Of a DNA stretch of 16,053 nt, positions 1 to 6,813 are shown piece after piece. Position numbers and translations under genes: made by a program. The notes under the pieces were generated by a model. That model was not told the DNA's origin. It did no database searches and was given only the letters and a program-made list of their open reading frames with translations. Every line of letters starts with the position of its first letter. Position 1 is the stretch's first letter. Source of the stretch: Flavobacteriaceae bacterium. GTDB taxonomy: Bacteria > Bacteroidota > Bacteroidia > Flavobacteriales > Flavobacteriaceae. The stretch spans positions 1-16,053 of the forward strand of contig JAMPYA010000034.1 in the NCBI GenBank assembly GCA_023700885.1, given 5' to 3'.

Positions 1-428
1 ATGGTCCTTTAGCCGGATTTACTATGGACAGTATGAAAGTAACGTTAAAAGACGGATCATTCCACCCAGTGGATTCTGATGCACTTTCTTTTGAATTAGC
101 GGCTAAAATTGGTTACAAATCTGCTTCTAAAGCCGCAGGTGCTGTATTATTAGAGCCAATCATGAAATTGGAAGTTGTAACACCAGAGATAAATATGGGT
201 GATGTTGTAGGCGACTTAAACAGACGTAGAGGTCAGGTTACTAATATGGATGATAGAGCAGGAGCTAAAGTAATTAAAGCTCAAGTACCTCTTGCAGAAA
301 TGTTTGGTTATGTAACTACTTTAAGAACCTTATCTTCTGGTAGAGCTACATCGTCTATGGAATTTTTACACTATGCTGAAGCACCAAGTAATATTGCTGA
401 AGCGGTAATCACAAAAGCTAAAGGTTAA
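1..428 (+). CDS. fusA: Elongation factor G, C-terminal part (5' end outside window)
   Basis: EF-G is the ribosomal translocase GTPase that moves tRNA and mRNA after peptide bond formation and also helps recycle ribosomes. Only the last 141 codons are here, read in frame from base 3 with a TAA stop at 426-428; the GTPase domain lies upstream of the window. The visible part begins with the end of domain IV (GPLAGFTMDSMKVTL) and continues through domain V, with the typical EPIMKLEVVTPE stretch, GDLNRRRGQV, and LRTLSSGRATSSMEF near the end. The ATG at base 24 is internal, because the conserved GPLAG residues precede it in the same frame. rpsJ follows after 18 bases with no tuf gene between, so the str-type genes appear continuous with the S10 block. 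Identification is secure; the upstream genes rpsL and rpsG are expected but not visible. Confidence 0.97.
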   Translation, partial: GPLAGFTMDSMKVTLKDGSFHPVDSDALSFELAAKIGYKSASKAAGAVLLEPIMKLEVVTPEINMGDVVGDLNRRRGQVTNMDDRAGAKVIKAQVPLAEMFGYVTTLRTLSSGRATSSMEFLHYAEAPSNIAEAVITKAKG

Positions 429-446
429 TCTCATAATAATAATAAG

Positions 447-752
447 ATGAGTCAAAGAATTAGAATAAAACTAAAATCATACGATCATATGTTGGTAGAT
501 AAATCTGCCGAAAAGATCGTTAAAACAGTAAAAAGTACCGGAGCTGTTGTAAATGGACCCATTCCACTTCCAACTCATAAAAAAATCTTTACTGTATTAC
601 GTTCTCCTCACGTAAATAAAAAATCGAGAGAGCAATTCCAATTGAGTTCTTACAAACGTTTATTAGACATTTATAGTTCATCATCAAAAACTATTGATGC
701 TTTAATGAAATTAGAACTTCCAAGTGGTGTTGAAGTAGAAATTAAAGTGTGA
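447..752 (+). CDS. rpsJ: 30S ribosomal protein S10
   Basis: S10 is a component of the 30S head. In studied bacteria it also acts as NusE, which pairs with NusB in transcription antitermination and contacts NusG. The 101-residue length is normal for the family. The family's conserved loop is seen around residues 38-65 (PIPLPTHKKIFTVLRSPHVN, then KKSREQF), the extended loop that enters the ribosome. The ATG at 447 fits the family N-terminus (SQRIRIKLKSYDH). The gene ends with tandem stops, TGA at 750-752 and TAA at 753-755. It is followed by a 65-base gap, one of the largest in the cluster, before rplC. It is the first S10-operon gene and follows fusA directly. Confidence 0.98.
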   Translation: MSQRIRIKLKSYDHMLVDKSAEKIVKTVKSTGAVVNGPIPLPTHKKIFTVLRSPHVNKKSREQFQLSSYKRLLDIYSSSSKTIDALMKLELPSGVEVEIKV

Positions 753-753
753 T

Positions 754-775
754 AAAATCTTTTTTAAGAGGTTTT
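754..775 (+). promoter_or_regulatory. Weak inverted repeat in the rpsJ-rplC gap
   Basis: Bases 754-762 can pair with 767-775 (AAAATCTTT against AGAGGTTTT, with two G-U pairs and a four-base TTTA loop). The arm is AU-rich, so stability would be low, and no T-tract follows to make it a terminator. It occupies the start of a 65-base gap in a cluster whose gaps are mostly under 22 bases. It could be a leader structure acting on rplC, a processing site, or chance in AT-rich DNA. No clear TAnnTTTG promoter element is seen in this gap. Confidence 0.22.
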
Positions 776-817
776 AATCAAAATAAATAAAGAGTATTAA
801 TAATTAATAAATAAAGA

Positions 818-1435
818 ATGTCTGGGTTAATAGGAAGAAAAATAGGCATGACTAGTATTTTTGACGAGAATGGAAAGAATATTCCATGTACCGTTATAGA
901 AGCTGGTCCCTGTGTGGTTACCCAAGTCAGAACCGAAGAGGTAGACGGGTATAAAGCGTTACAACTTGGTTTCGATGACAAAGTAGAAGCTCGCACTACA
1001 AAGGCGTTGCAAGGTCACTTTAAAAAAGCTGGCACTACTGGAAAAAAGAAACTAGTTGAATTTAAATGGTTTGAAAAAGAGTATAATCTTGGAGATACCA
1101 TTTTAGTAGATTTATTTGAAGAAGGTGAGTTCATAGATATCATCGGAACTTCAAAAGGAAAAGGTTTTCAAGGAGTTGTTAAAAGACACGGTTTTGCCGG
1201 TGTTGGACAAGCAACTCATGGACAACATAACAGATTAAGAGCTCCAGGTTCTGTTGGTGCTTCATCTTATCCATCAAGAGTATTCAAAGGAATGCGTATG
1301 GCTGGAAGAATGGGTGGAGAAAGAGTAACAGTACAAAATCTAAGAGTTTTAAAAGTTGTTGCTGATAAAAACCTACTAGTAGTTAAGGGATGTGTTCCTG
1401 GTCATAAAAATTCTTACGTAATTCTTCAGAAATAA
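818..1435 (+). CDS. rplC: 50S ribosomal protein L3
   Basis: L3 is an early-assembly 23S rRNA-binding protein with a long extension reaching toward the peptidyl transferase centre. The 205-residue protein begins with the family motif GLIGRKIGMTSIFDENG (residues 3-19). The central extension is at residues 112-175, including SKGKGFQGVVKRHGF, ATHGQHNRLRAPGSVGASSY and FKGMRMAGRMGGERVTVQ. Residue 148 after GSVG is alanine, where the E. coli protein has glutamine 150, which is methylated by PrmB, so that modification is not possible here. The stop overlaps the rplD start by one base (TAATG), which favours translational coupling. The start at 818 follows A-rich DNA without a Shine-Dalgarno sequence. 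Confidence 0.98.
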   Translation: MSGLIGRKIGMTSIFDENGKNIPCTVIEAGPCVVTQVRTEEVDGYKALQLGFDDKVEARTTKALQGHFKKAGTTGKKKLVEFKWFEKEYNLGDTILVDLFEEGEFIDIIGTSKGKGFQGVVKRHGFAGVGQATHGQHNRLRAPGSVGASSYPSRVFKGMRMAGRMGGERVTVQNLRVLKVVADKNLLVVKGCVPGHKNSYVILQK

Positions 1436-2064
1436 TGAAAGTATCAGTTTACGACATAACAGGAAAAGAAACAGGAAGACAAATTGAATTGTCTGACGAT
1501 GTATTCGCAATTGAGCCAAATAAACACGCCGTTTATTTAGATGTTAAACAACATTTGGCCAACAGAAGACAAGGTACTCATAAATCGAAAGAAAGAGCAG
1601 AAATTGCTGGTAGTACTCGTAAAATTAAAAAACAAAAAGGAACAGGTACAGCTCGTGCAGGTAGTATAAAATCTCCGGTATTTAGAGGAGGAGGAAGAGT
1701 TTTCGGTCCAAGACCAAAAGATTATTCTTTCAAATTAAACAAAAATCTTAAGAGATTAGCACGTAAATCAGCTTTAAGTTTACAAGCAAAACAAGATAAT
1801 ATTTTAGTATTAGAAGACTTCAATTTTGAAGCTCCAAAAACGAAGAGTTTTGTTAACATTCTGAAAGCTTTTGGGATAGAAAATAAAAAGTCCCTATTCG
1901 TGTTGGGTGATTCAAATAATAATGTATATTTGTCATCACGAAATTTAGAAGGCGTTAAGACTGTAACTACCTCAGGATTAAATACATATAGCGTTATGAA
2001 TGCTAGAAAAATTTTAATCGTAGAGAGTTCTTTAGAAGGAATTGAATTAAATTTAAATAAATAG
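1435..2064 (+). CDS. rplD: 50S ribosomal protein L4
   Basis: L4 binds 23S rRNA domain I and lines the constriction of the peptide exit tunnel with L22. In E. coli it is also the autogenous repressor of the S10 operon. The 209 residues match the family. Residues 45-100 form the basic extended loop, with RRQGTHKSKERAEIAGSTRK and KKQKGTGTARAGS, then VFRGGGRVFGPRPKDYSFK. The C-terminal domain contains ALSLQAKQDNILVLEDF and ends with the VMNARKILIVESSLE strand-helix region. The start codon uses the last base of the rplC stop, so no alternative start is likely. rplW follows after eight bases. Whether L4 represses its own operon in this organism cannot be seen; a leader upstream of rpsJ like that of E. 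coli is not recognisable in the 18-base fusA-rpsJ gap. Confidence 0.98.
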   Translation: MKVSVYDITGKETGRQIELSDDVFAIEPNKHAVYLDVKQHLANRRQGTHKSKERAEIAGSTRKIKKQKGTGTARAGSIKSPVFRGGGRVFGPRPKDYSFKLNKNLKRLARKSALSLQAKQDNILVLEDFNFEAPKTKSFVNILKAFGIENKKSLFVLGDSNNNVYLSSRNLEGVKTVTTSGLNTYSVMNARKILIVESSLEGIELNLNK

Positions 2065-2072
2065 GTCGAAAG

Positions 2073-2363
2073 ATGAGTATTTTAGTTAAACCTATTATAA
2101 CAGAAAAAGCAACAAGCCATAGTGAGTCATTTAACCGCTATGCTTTCGTTGTTGATAAAAACTCTAACAAGATCGAAATTAAGAATGCTGTAGAGCAAAC
2201 TTATGGCGTATCTGTAGAGAAAGTAAGAACCATGAACTATCCTATGATTAGAAAAGCTAAACATACCAAAAAAGGAGTAGTAGAAGGTAAAATTGGTGCT
2301 TATAAGAAAGCCATTGTTGAACTAGCAGAAGGTCAAAATATTGACTTTTACAGCAATATTTAA
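2073..2363 (+). CDS. rplW: 50S ribosomal protein L23
   Basis: L23 sits at the mouth of the exit tunnel on the 50S subunit and, in studied bacteria, is the docking site for trigger factor and SRP. The 96-residue protein shows the family pattern: VKPIITEKAT at residues 5-14, then NRYAFVVDKNSNKIEIKNAV with the EQTYGV turn, followed by a V-x-x-V-R-T strand (VEKVRT). A basic loop (RKAKHTKKG) and a final beta strand (AIVELAEGQNIDFY) complete it. The length is normal. It lies eight bases after rplD and 16 bases before rplB, in the standard S10 order. Confidence 0.97.
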   Translation: MSILVKPIITEKATSHSESFNRYAFVVDKNSNKIEIKNAVEQTYGVSVEKVRTMNYPMIRKAKHTKKGVVEGKIGAYKKAIVELAEGQNIDFYSNI

Positions 2364-2379
2364 TAAGAAACGATAAAAA

Positions 2380-3204
2380 ATGTCAGTTAGAAAATTAAAA
2401 CCAATAACACCAGGTCAGCGTTTTAAAGTAGTAAATGGCTTCGACACTATTACTACTGATAAGCCGGAAAAAAGTTTACTTGTTCCGAATAAAAGATCTG
2501 GAGGTCGAGACAATAAGGGTAAAATGACGATGCGCTACACAGGTGGTGGTCACAAGAAAAATTATCGTATTATCGATTTTAAAAGAGATAAATACAATAT
2601 CCCTGCAACAGTTAAATCTATTGAGTATGATCCAAACCGTACTGCATTTATTGCATTATTGTATTATGCTGATGGAGTTAAAACTTACATCATTGCCCAA
2701 AACGGTATTGAAGTAGGTCAAACATTGCTTTCCGGAAAAGGAATTTCTCCAGAGATCGGAAACACTATGTTCTTAAGTGATATTCCACTTGGTACTACTA
2801 TTTCTTGTATCGAATTAAGACCAGGTCAAGGAGCTGTTATGGCTCGTAGTGCTGGTTCATTTGCACAATTAATGGCAAGAGAAGGTAAATACGTTACAGT
2901 AAAATTACCATCAGGTGAAACGAGAATGATTTTAAATACTTGTATGGCAACTATTGGTGTGGTATCTAATTCAGATCACCAACTTACAGTTTCTGGTAAA
3001 GCGGGTAGAAGTAGATGGTTAGGAAGAAGACCACGTACAAGACCAGTAGTAATGAACCCTGTAGATCACCCAATGGGTGGTGGTGAAGGTAAATCATCAG
3101 GAGGTCATCCAAGATCTAGAAACTTAATTCCAGCAAAAGGATATAAGACTCGTTCTAGAACTAAGGCAAGTAATAAACATATTTTAGAACGTAGAAAAAA
3201 ATAA
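2380..3204 (+). CDS. rplB: 50S ribosomal protein L2
   Basis: L2 is a primary 23S rRNA-binding protein needed for subunit association and for forming the peptidyl transferase region. The protein has 274 residues. The N-terminal RNA-binding OB-like domain carries GGRDNKGKMTMRYTGGGHKK near residues 41-60 and YRIIDFKRDKYNIPATV after it. The SH3-like C-terminal domain carries GKAGRSRWLGRRPRTRPVVM followed by NPVDHPMGGGEG. Histidine 230, equivalent to the functionally important His229 of E. coli L2 (mature numbering), is present. The second histidine of the usual HPHGGG tip is replaced by methionine 232, which I believe is common in Bacteroidota. The basic C-terminus (KHILERRKK) is intact. The ATG at 2380 gives the standard N-terminus. 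Confidence 0.99.
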   Translation: MSVRKLKPITPGQRFKVVNGFDTITTDKPEKSLLVPNKRSGGRDNKGKMTMRYTGGGHKKNYRIIDFKRDKYNIPATVKSIEYDPNRTAFIALLYYADGVKTYIIAQNGIEVGQTLLSGKGISPEIGNTMFLSDIPLGTTISCIELRPGQGAVMARSAGSFAQLMAREGKYVTVKLPSGETRMILNTCMATIGVVSNSDHQLTVSGKAGRSRWLGRRPRTRPVVMNPVDHPMGGGEGKSSGGHPRSRNLIPAKGYKTRSRTKASNKHILERRKK

Positions 3205-3211
3205 GTAAGAT

Positions 3212-3490
3212 ATGGCACGTTCATTAAAAAAAGGACCTTACGTTTTTCGTAAATTAGAAAAAAAAGTTCAAGAAAATACAGATTCAGGAAAAAAGACAGT
3301 GATTAAAACATGGTCTAGAGCATCTATGATTATTCCTGATTTCGTTGGACAAACTATAGCAGTACATAATGGAAGACAATTTATTCCGGTATATGTTACT
3401 GAAAATATGGTAGGACATAAACTAGGTGAATTTTCGCCAACACGTCAATTTAGAGGACATGCTGGTGCAAAAAATAAAGGTAAAAAATAG
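3212..3490 (+). CDS. rpsS: 30S ribosomal protein S19
   Basis: S19 binds 16S rRNA in the 30S head, forms a pair with S13 and contacts the A-site tRNA region and 50S bridges. The 92-residue length is normal. It starts with MARSLKKGPYV and shows the core signature over residues 33-80: TWSRASMIIPDFVGQ, then VHNGRQFIPVYV, then MVGHKLGEFSPTRQFRGH. The lysine-rich tail (AKNKGKK) is typical. It lies seven bases after rplB and eight before rplV. Confidence 0.98.
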   Translation: MARSLKKGPYVFRKLEKKVQENTDSGKKTVIKTWSRASMIIPDFVGQTIAVHNGRQFIPVYVTENMVGHKLGEFSPTRQFRGHAGAKNKGKK

Positions 3491-3498
3491 TAGGAATT

Positions 3499-3909
3499 AT
3501 GGGAGCTAGAAAAAAAATCAAAGCAGACGAAAGAAAAGAAGCTAAAAAGCACGTAGCTTTTGCAAAGCTTAATGGATGTCCTACATCACCAAGAAAAATG
3601 CGTTTAGTGGCTGATTTAATTAGAGGTGTTCAAGTAGAAAGAGCCCTAAATATATTAAAATTCAACCCTAAAGCATCATCTGTAAATCTAGAAAAGTTAT
3701 TGCTTTCTGCAATTGCTAACTGGCAAGCCAAAAATGCTGATGCCAATATTGAAGAGGCTGGTTTACTTGTAAAAGAAATCACAGTTGATGGCGCAGGAAT
3801 GTTAAAAAGATTAAGACCAGCACCGCAAGGTCGCGCACATAGAATTAGAAAACGTTCAAATCACGTTACTATAGTGTTAGGGTCATCAAATAATTTAATC
3901 AGTAATTAA
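3499..3909 (+). CDS. rplV: 50S ribosomal protein L22
   Basis: L22 binds all 23S rRNA domains, and its long beta hairpin lines the exit tunnel, where macrolide-resistance changes occur in other bacteria. The 136-residue protein is longer than the roughly 110-residue E. coli form because of a charged lysine-rich N-terminal extension of about 20 residues (GARKKIKADERKEAKKHVAF). The family core follows: CPTSPRKMRLVADLIRG (residues 27-43), then the tunnel hairpin around residues 92-125, including GAGMLKRLRPAPQGRAHRIRK. The ATG at 3499, eight bases after the rpsS stop, has a nearby TAGGA that may aid initiation. No strong reason favours a later start; the next Met (residue 34) falls inside the core. 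Confidence 0.97.
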   Translation: MGARKKIKADERKEAKKHVAFAKLNGCPTSPRKMRLVADLIRGVQVERALNILKFNPKASSVNLEKLLLSAIANWQAKNADANIEEAGLLVKEITVDGAGMLKRLRPAPQGRAHRIRKRSNHVTIVLGSSNNLISN

Positions 3910-3918
3910 TCGTATAGC

Positions 3919-4635
3919 ATGGGACAAAAGACAAATCCAATAGGAAATCGTTTAGGAATTATCAGAGGATGGGAATCTAACTGGTATGGAGGAAATGACT
4001 ATGGCGACAAAATTGCTGAAGATTACAAAATCAGAGAGTACGTAGGTGCTCGTCTGGCAAAAGCAAGCATATCTAGAATTATTATTGAGCGTACGCTTAA
4101 ACTTATAACCGTTACTATCACTACTGCAAGACCTGGTATTATTATTGGGAAAGGCGGACAAGAGGTAGATAAGTTGAAAGAAGAGCTTAAGAAAATTACA
4201 GGTAAAGAGGTACAAATCAATATTTTTGAAATCAAACGCCCAGAAGTAGATGCGGTAATTGTTGCTCAAAGTATTGCTCGTCAAATTGAAAGCCGAATTT
4301 CATACAGAAGAGCAATTAAAATGGCAATAGCAGCTGCAATGAGAATGAATGCAGAAGGAATTAAAGTTCAGATTTCAGGACGTTTAAACGGTGCGGAAAT
4401 GGCGCGCGCTGAACACTTTAAAGAAGGAAGAATTCCTCTTTCTACTTTTAGAGCAGATATTGATTATGCACTAGCTGAAGCACACACAACCTATGGAAGA
4501 TTAGGTATAAAAGTGTGGATTATGAAAGGCGAAGTTTACGGAAAAAGAGAATTATCACCCTTAGTTGGTTTAGCTAAAAAGCAAACCAGTACTGGTAAAG
4601 CTCCAGCTTCCAATAAACCACGTCGTAAAAAATAA
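3919..4635 (+). CDS. rpsC: 30S ribosomal protein S3
   Basis: S3 lies in the 30S head beside the mRNA entry channel and contributes with S4 and S5 to mRNA helicase activity. The 238-residue protein starts with the family motif MGQKTNPIGNRLGIIRGWES. The KH type II domain has its GxxG loop as GKGG at residues 77-80 (in RPGIIIGKGGQEVDKL). The C-terminal domain includes YRRAIKMAIAAAMRMNAEGI and SGRLNGAEMARAE, then GRIPLSTFRADIDYA and TTYGRLGIKVWIMKGEVYGK. The tail is short and basic (ASNKPRRKK). Minus-strand open frames at 3952-4284 and 4023-4235 are shadows of this gene. Confidence 0.99.
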   Translation: MGQKTNPIGNRLGIIRGWESNWYGGNDYGDKIAEDYKIREYVGARLAKASISRIIIERTLKLITVTITTARPGIIIGKGGQEVDKLKEELKKITGKEVQINIFEIKRPEVDAVIVAQSIARQIESRISYRRAIKMAIAAAMRMNAEGIKVQISGRLNGAEMARAEHFKEGRIPLSTFRADIDYALAEAHTTYGRLGIKVWIMKGEVYGKRELSPLVGLAKKQTSTGKAPASNKPRRKK

Positions 4636-4655
4636 TTTAAAAAATTTAAACGGTT

Positions 4656-5084
4656 ATGTTACAACCTAAAAGAGTTAAATTTCGTAAAGTACAGAAAGGC
4701 AAAGGAAATTTGTCAGGAAATTCTCAAAGAGGACACCAACTTTCCAATGGAACATTTGGTATCAAAACTTTAGAGCAAACTTTTCTAACATCAAGACAAA
4801 TTGAAGCCGCTCGTATTGCTGCAACTCGTTATATGAAGAGAGAAGGACAGTTATGGATTAAAATATTTCCAGATAAACCGATTACCAAAAAACCTCTTGA
4901 GGTTCGTATGGGTAAAGGAAAAGGAGCTCCAGAATATTTCGTTGCTGTTATTAAACCTGGAAGAATTATGTTTGAAGTAGGTGGTGTATCTTATGATATT
5001 GCCAAAGAAGCTTTACGCTTAGCTGCTCAAAAACTTCCTGTGAAATGTAAATTTATTGTTGCAAGAGATTACGATAATGCTTAA
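4656..5084 (+). CDS. rplP: 50S ribosomal protein L16
   Basis: L16 binds near the A-site tRNA elbow, is added late in 50S assembly and organises the peptidyl transferase centre. The 142 residues start with MLQPKRVKFRKVQKGKG, as expected. Residues 16-36 form a slightly longer loop than in E. coli L16 (136 residues). The core is clear: LTSRQIEAARIAATR-type helix, WIKIFPDKPITKKPLEVRMG and KGKGAPEYFVAVIKPGRIMFE. Arginine 84 matches the position hydroxylated in E. coli (Arg81), but no hydroxylase can be inferred here. The 20-base gap before it is an AU-only TTTAAA repeat with no evident function. Confidence 0.98.
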   Translation: MLQPKRVKFRKVQKGKGNLSGNSQRGHQLSNGTFGIKTLEQTFLTSRQIEAARIAATRYMKREGQLWIKIFPDKPITKKPLEVRMGKGKGAPEYFVAVIKPGRIMFEVGGVSYDIAKEALRLAAQKLPVKCKFIVARDYDNA

Positions 5085-5095
5085 TTGAGACCAAA

Positions 5096-5287
5096 ATGAA
5101 ACAATCAGAAATTAAAGAATTATCAATAGCCGATTTGCAAGAGAAACTTGAAGCATTCAAGAAGAACTATGCTGAACTTAAAATGGTTCATAGCATTTCT
5201 CCATTGGAAAAACCTATGCAGATAAGAACCATTAGAAAAACTGTTGCTAGATTATCAACAGAGTTAAAAAAAAGAGAAATACATTAA
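5096..5287 (+). CDS. rpmC: 50S ribosomal protein L29
   Basis: L29 is a small two-helix protein beside L23 at the exit tunnel opening. The 63-residue length is normal. The N-terminal helix begins MKQSEIKELSIADLQEKLEA, matching the family EIRELS-x-EEL pattern. After a turn (HSISPLEKPMQIR) the second helix has the characteristic IRTIRKTVARLSTELKKRE. It is placed between rplP and rpsQ, the standard order, 11 bases after rplP. A minus-strand open frame at 5247-5450 crosses this end and is treated as a shadow. Confidence 0.96.
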   Translation: MKQSEIKELSIADLQEKLEAFKKNYAELKMVHSISPLEKPMQIRTIRKTVARLSTELKKREIH

Positions 5288-5303
5288 TTGTTTTCAATAG
5301 AAG

Positions 5304-5561
5304 ATGGAAAATAGAAATCTTAGAAAAGAAAGAATAGGGATCGTTGCCAGCAACAAAATGGATAAATCTATTGTTGTTACTGAAGTTACAAGAACTAAAC
5401 ACCCTATGTACGGTAAATACGTGTTGAAAACAAAGAAATATGTTGCACACGATGAAAAAAATGATTGCAATATCGGTGATACCGTAAAAATAATGGAAAC
5501 TCGTCCTTTAAGTAAGACTAAATGTTGGAGATTAGTTGAAATCCTAGAAAGAGCTAAATAA
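5304..5561 (+). CDS. rpsQ: 30S ribosomal protein S17
   Basis: S17 is a primary 16S rRNA-binding OB-fold protein of the 30S body. The 85 residues show RKERIGIVASNKMDKSIVV at the N-terminus, the HPMYGKYVLKTKKYVAHDE strand-loop, and the C-terminal signature GDTVKIMETRPLSKTKCWRL (residues 58-77). The start at 5304 gives the MENRNLRKERIG N-terminus typical of Bacteroidota. It ends two bases before rplN, which suggests translational coupling across the S10-spc junction. Confidence 0.98.
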   Translation: MENRNLRKERIGIVASNKMDKSIVVTEVTRTKHPMYGKYVLKTKKYVAHDEKNDCNIGDTVKIMETRPLSKTKCWRLVEILERAK

Positions 5562-5563
5562 TT

Positions 5564-5932
5564 ATGTTACAAACTGAATCAAGATTAAGAGTAGCTGATA
5601 ACACTGGAGCCAAAGAGGTTTTAGTAATTCGCGTTTTAGGTGGAACAAAAAGACGTTACGCTTCGGTAGGAGATAAAATTGTAGTTTCAATAAAAGAATC
5701 TACACCTAACGGAACAGTTAAAAAAGGTCAAGTATCCAGAGCAGTTGTTGTTCGTACTAAAAAAGAAGTAAGAAGAAAAGACGGATCTTATATTAGATTC
5801 GATGATAACGCATGTGTTTTATTAAACGCAGCGGAAGAAATGAGAGGAACCCGTGTATTCGGACCTGTAGCAAGAGAACTTCGTGAAAAACAATTCATGA
5901 AAATTGTATCATTAGCACCTGAAGTGCTTTAA
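5564..5932 (+). CDS. rplN: 50S ribosomal protein L14
   Basis: L14 binds 23S rRNA at the subunit interface and forms intersubunit bridges; it is also the docking site for the silencing factor RsfS in bacteria that have it. The 122 residues match the family exactly: MLQTESRLRVADNTGAKEVL, then GGTKRRYASVGDKIVVSIKE, VSRAVVVRTKKEVRRKDGSY, and the C-terminal GTRVFGPVARELREKQFMKI followed by SLAPEVL. It is the first gene of the spc-type block but lies only two bases after rpsQ, so there is no separate spc promoter visible. Confidence 0.99.
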   Translation: MLQTESRLRVADNTGAKEVLVIRVLGGTKRRYASVGDKIVVSIKESTPNGTVKKGQVSRAVVVRTKKEVRRKDGSYIRFDDNACVLLNAAEEMRGTRVFGPVARELREKQFMKIVSLAPEVL

Positions 5933-5947
5933 TAAAAATTTGAAAAG

Positions 5948-6256
5948 ATGATAAAATTAAAGATCAAAACAGGAGATAAAGTTAGAGTAATAGCCGGAGA
6001 TCACCGTGGTGAAGAAGGTAAAGTAATTAAAGTACTTATTGAAACTAATAAAGCTATTGTAGAAGGAGTTAACATGATTTCTAAACATACAAAACCAAGC
6101 GCACAAAGTCCGCAAGGTGGAATTGTTAAAAAAGAAGCAGCGCTACACATTTCTAATTTAATGTTAGTGGAAGATGGAAAAACAACCAGAGTAGGTTATC
6201 GTAAAGAAGACGGAAAAAAGGTTAGATTTTCTAAAAAATCAGATAAAGCAATATAG
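5948..6256 (+). CDS. rplX: 50S ribosomal protein L24
   Basis: L24 is an assembly-initiator protein that binds 23S rRNA near the tunnel exit. The 102 residues begin with a KOW motif (KIKTGDKVRVIAGDHRGEEG, about residues 5-24) followed by KVIKVLIETNKAIVEGVNM, the KHTKPSAQSPQGGIVKKEA loop, and a basic C-terminus. These match the family in order and length. It lies 15 bases after rplN and two bases before rplE. The context and start are unambiguous. Confidence 0.97.
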   Translation: MIKLKIKTGDKVRVIAGDHRGEEGKVIKVLIETNKAIVEGVNMISKHTKPSAQSPQGGIVKKEAALHISNLMLVEDGKTTRVGYRKEDGKKVRFSKKSDKAI

Positions 6257-6258
6257 AG

Positions 6259-6810
6259 ATGAGTTATATACCTAGACTTAAGCAAGAATACAAGAGCAGA
6301 ATTATTCCAGCTCTTAAAGAAGAATTTGGATACAAAAACATTATGATGTTACCAAAACTTCAAAAAATTGTGGTTAGCAAAGGAGTTGGTGCTGCAGTTG
6401 CCGATAAAAAGTTAGTTGACCACGCTGTGGAAGAACTAACAAAAATTACAGGTCAAAAAGCAGTATCTACCATTTCTAAAAAAGACGTTGCAAACTTTAA
6501 ATTACGTAAAGGAATGCCAATTGGTGCAAAAGTTACCTTAAGAGGCACTAAAATGTACGAATTTTTAGATCGATTAGTAACTGTTTCACTTCCACGAGTA
6601 AGAGATTTTCATGGTGTAAGTGCTACTGGTTTTGACGGAAGAGGTAATTATAACCTTGGGGTTACAGAGCAAATTATTTTTCCGGAAATTGATATTGACA
6701 AAATCAACAAAATTTCAGGAATGGATATTACTTTTGTAACAACGGCTAAAACAGATACAGAAGCAAAATCACTTTTAAGAGAATTAGGTTTACCATTTAA
6801 AAAGAATTAA
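6259..6810 (+). CDS. rplE: 50S ribosomal protein L5
   Basis: L5 binds 5S rRNA, joins it to the central protuberance and contacts the P-site tRNA. The 183 residues show the family order: YIPRLKQEYKSRIIPALKEE, then LQKIVVSKGVGAAVADK, KAVSTISKKDVANFKLRKG and MPIGAKVTLRGTKMYEFLDR, followed by LPRVRDFHGVSATGFDGRGN, TEQIIFPEIDIDKI and the final GMDITFVTTAKTD strand. In E. coli the S8 repressor site sits near the rplE start; here the gap before rplE is only two bases, so any such structure would lie within rplX or rplE coding sequence or elsewhere. Confidence 0.98.
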   Translation: MSYIPRLKQEYKSRIIPALKEEFGYKNIMMLPKLQKIVVSKGVGAAVADKKLVDHAVEELTKITGQKAVSTISKKDVANFKLRKGMPIGAKVTLRGTKMYEFLDRLVTVSLPRVRDFHGVSATGFDGRGNYNLGVTEQIIFPEIDIDKINKISGMDITFVTTAKTDTEAKSLLRELGLPFKKN

Positions 6811-6813
6811 GGA

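Noticed and set aside
24..428. A separate small gene starting at the ATG of base 24
   Set aside because: The same frame is open to the window edge and the residues before this ATG (GPLAGFT) are conserved EF-G sequence, so it is an internal methionine of fusA.
778..996. Minus-strand open frame of 72 codons over the rplC start
   Set aside because: It overlaps clear L3 coding sequence, has no recognisable protein features, and would end across the gap with a hydrophobic AT-derived tail; it is a shadow frame.
3952..4284. Minus-strand open frames (3952-4284 and 4023-4235) inside rpsC
   Set aside because: Both are antisense to conserved S3 sequence including its KH motif and carry no family-like motif.
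4636..4650. Inverted repeat TTTAAA-AAA-TTTAAA before rplP
   Set aside because: It consists only of A-U pairs with a three-base loop, would be very unstable, and is expected by chance in such AT-rich gaps.
5247..5450. Minus-strand open frame across rpmC-rpsQ
   Set aside because: It is antisense to L29 and S17 and is rich in residues expected from complementary AT-rich codons; no support for a gene.
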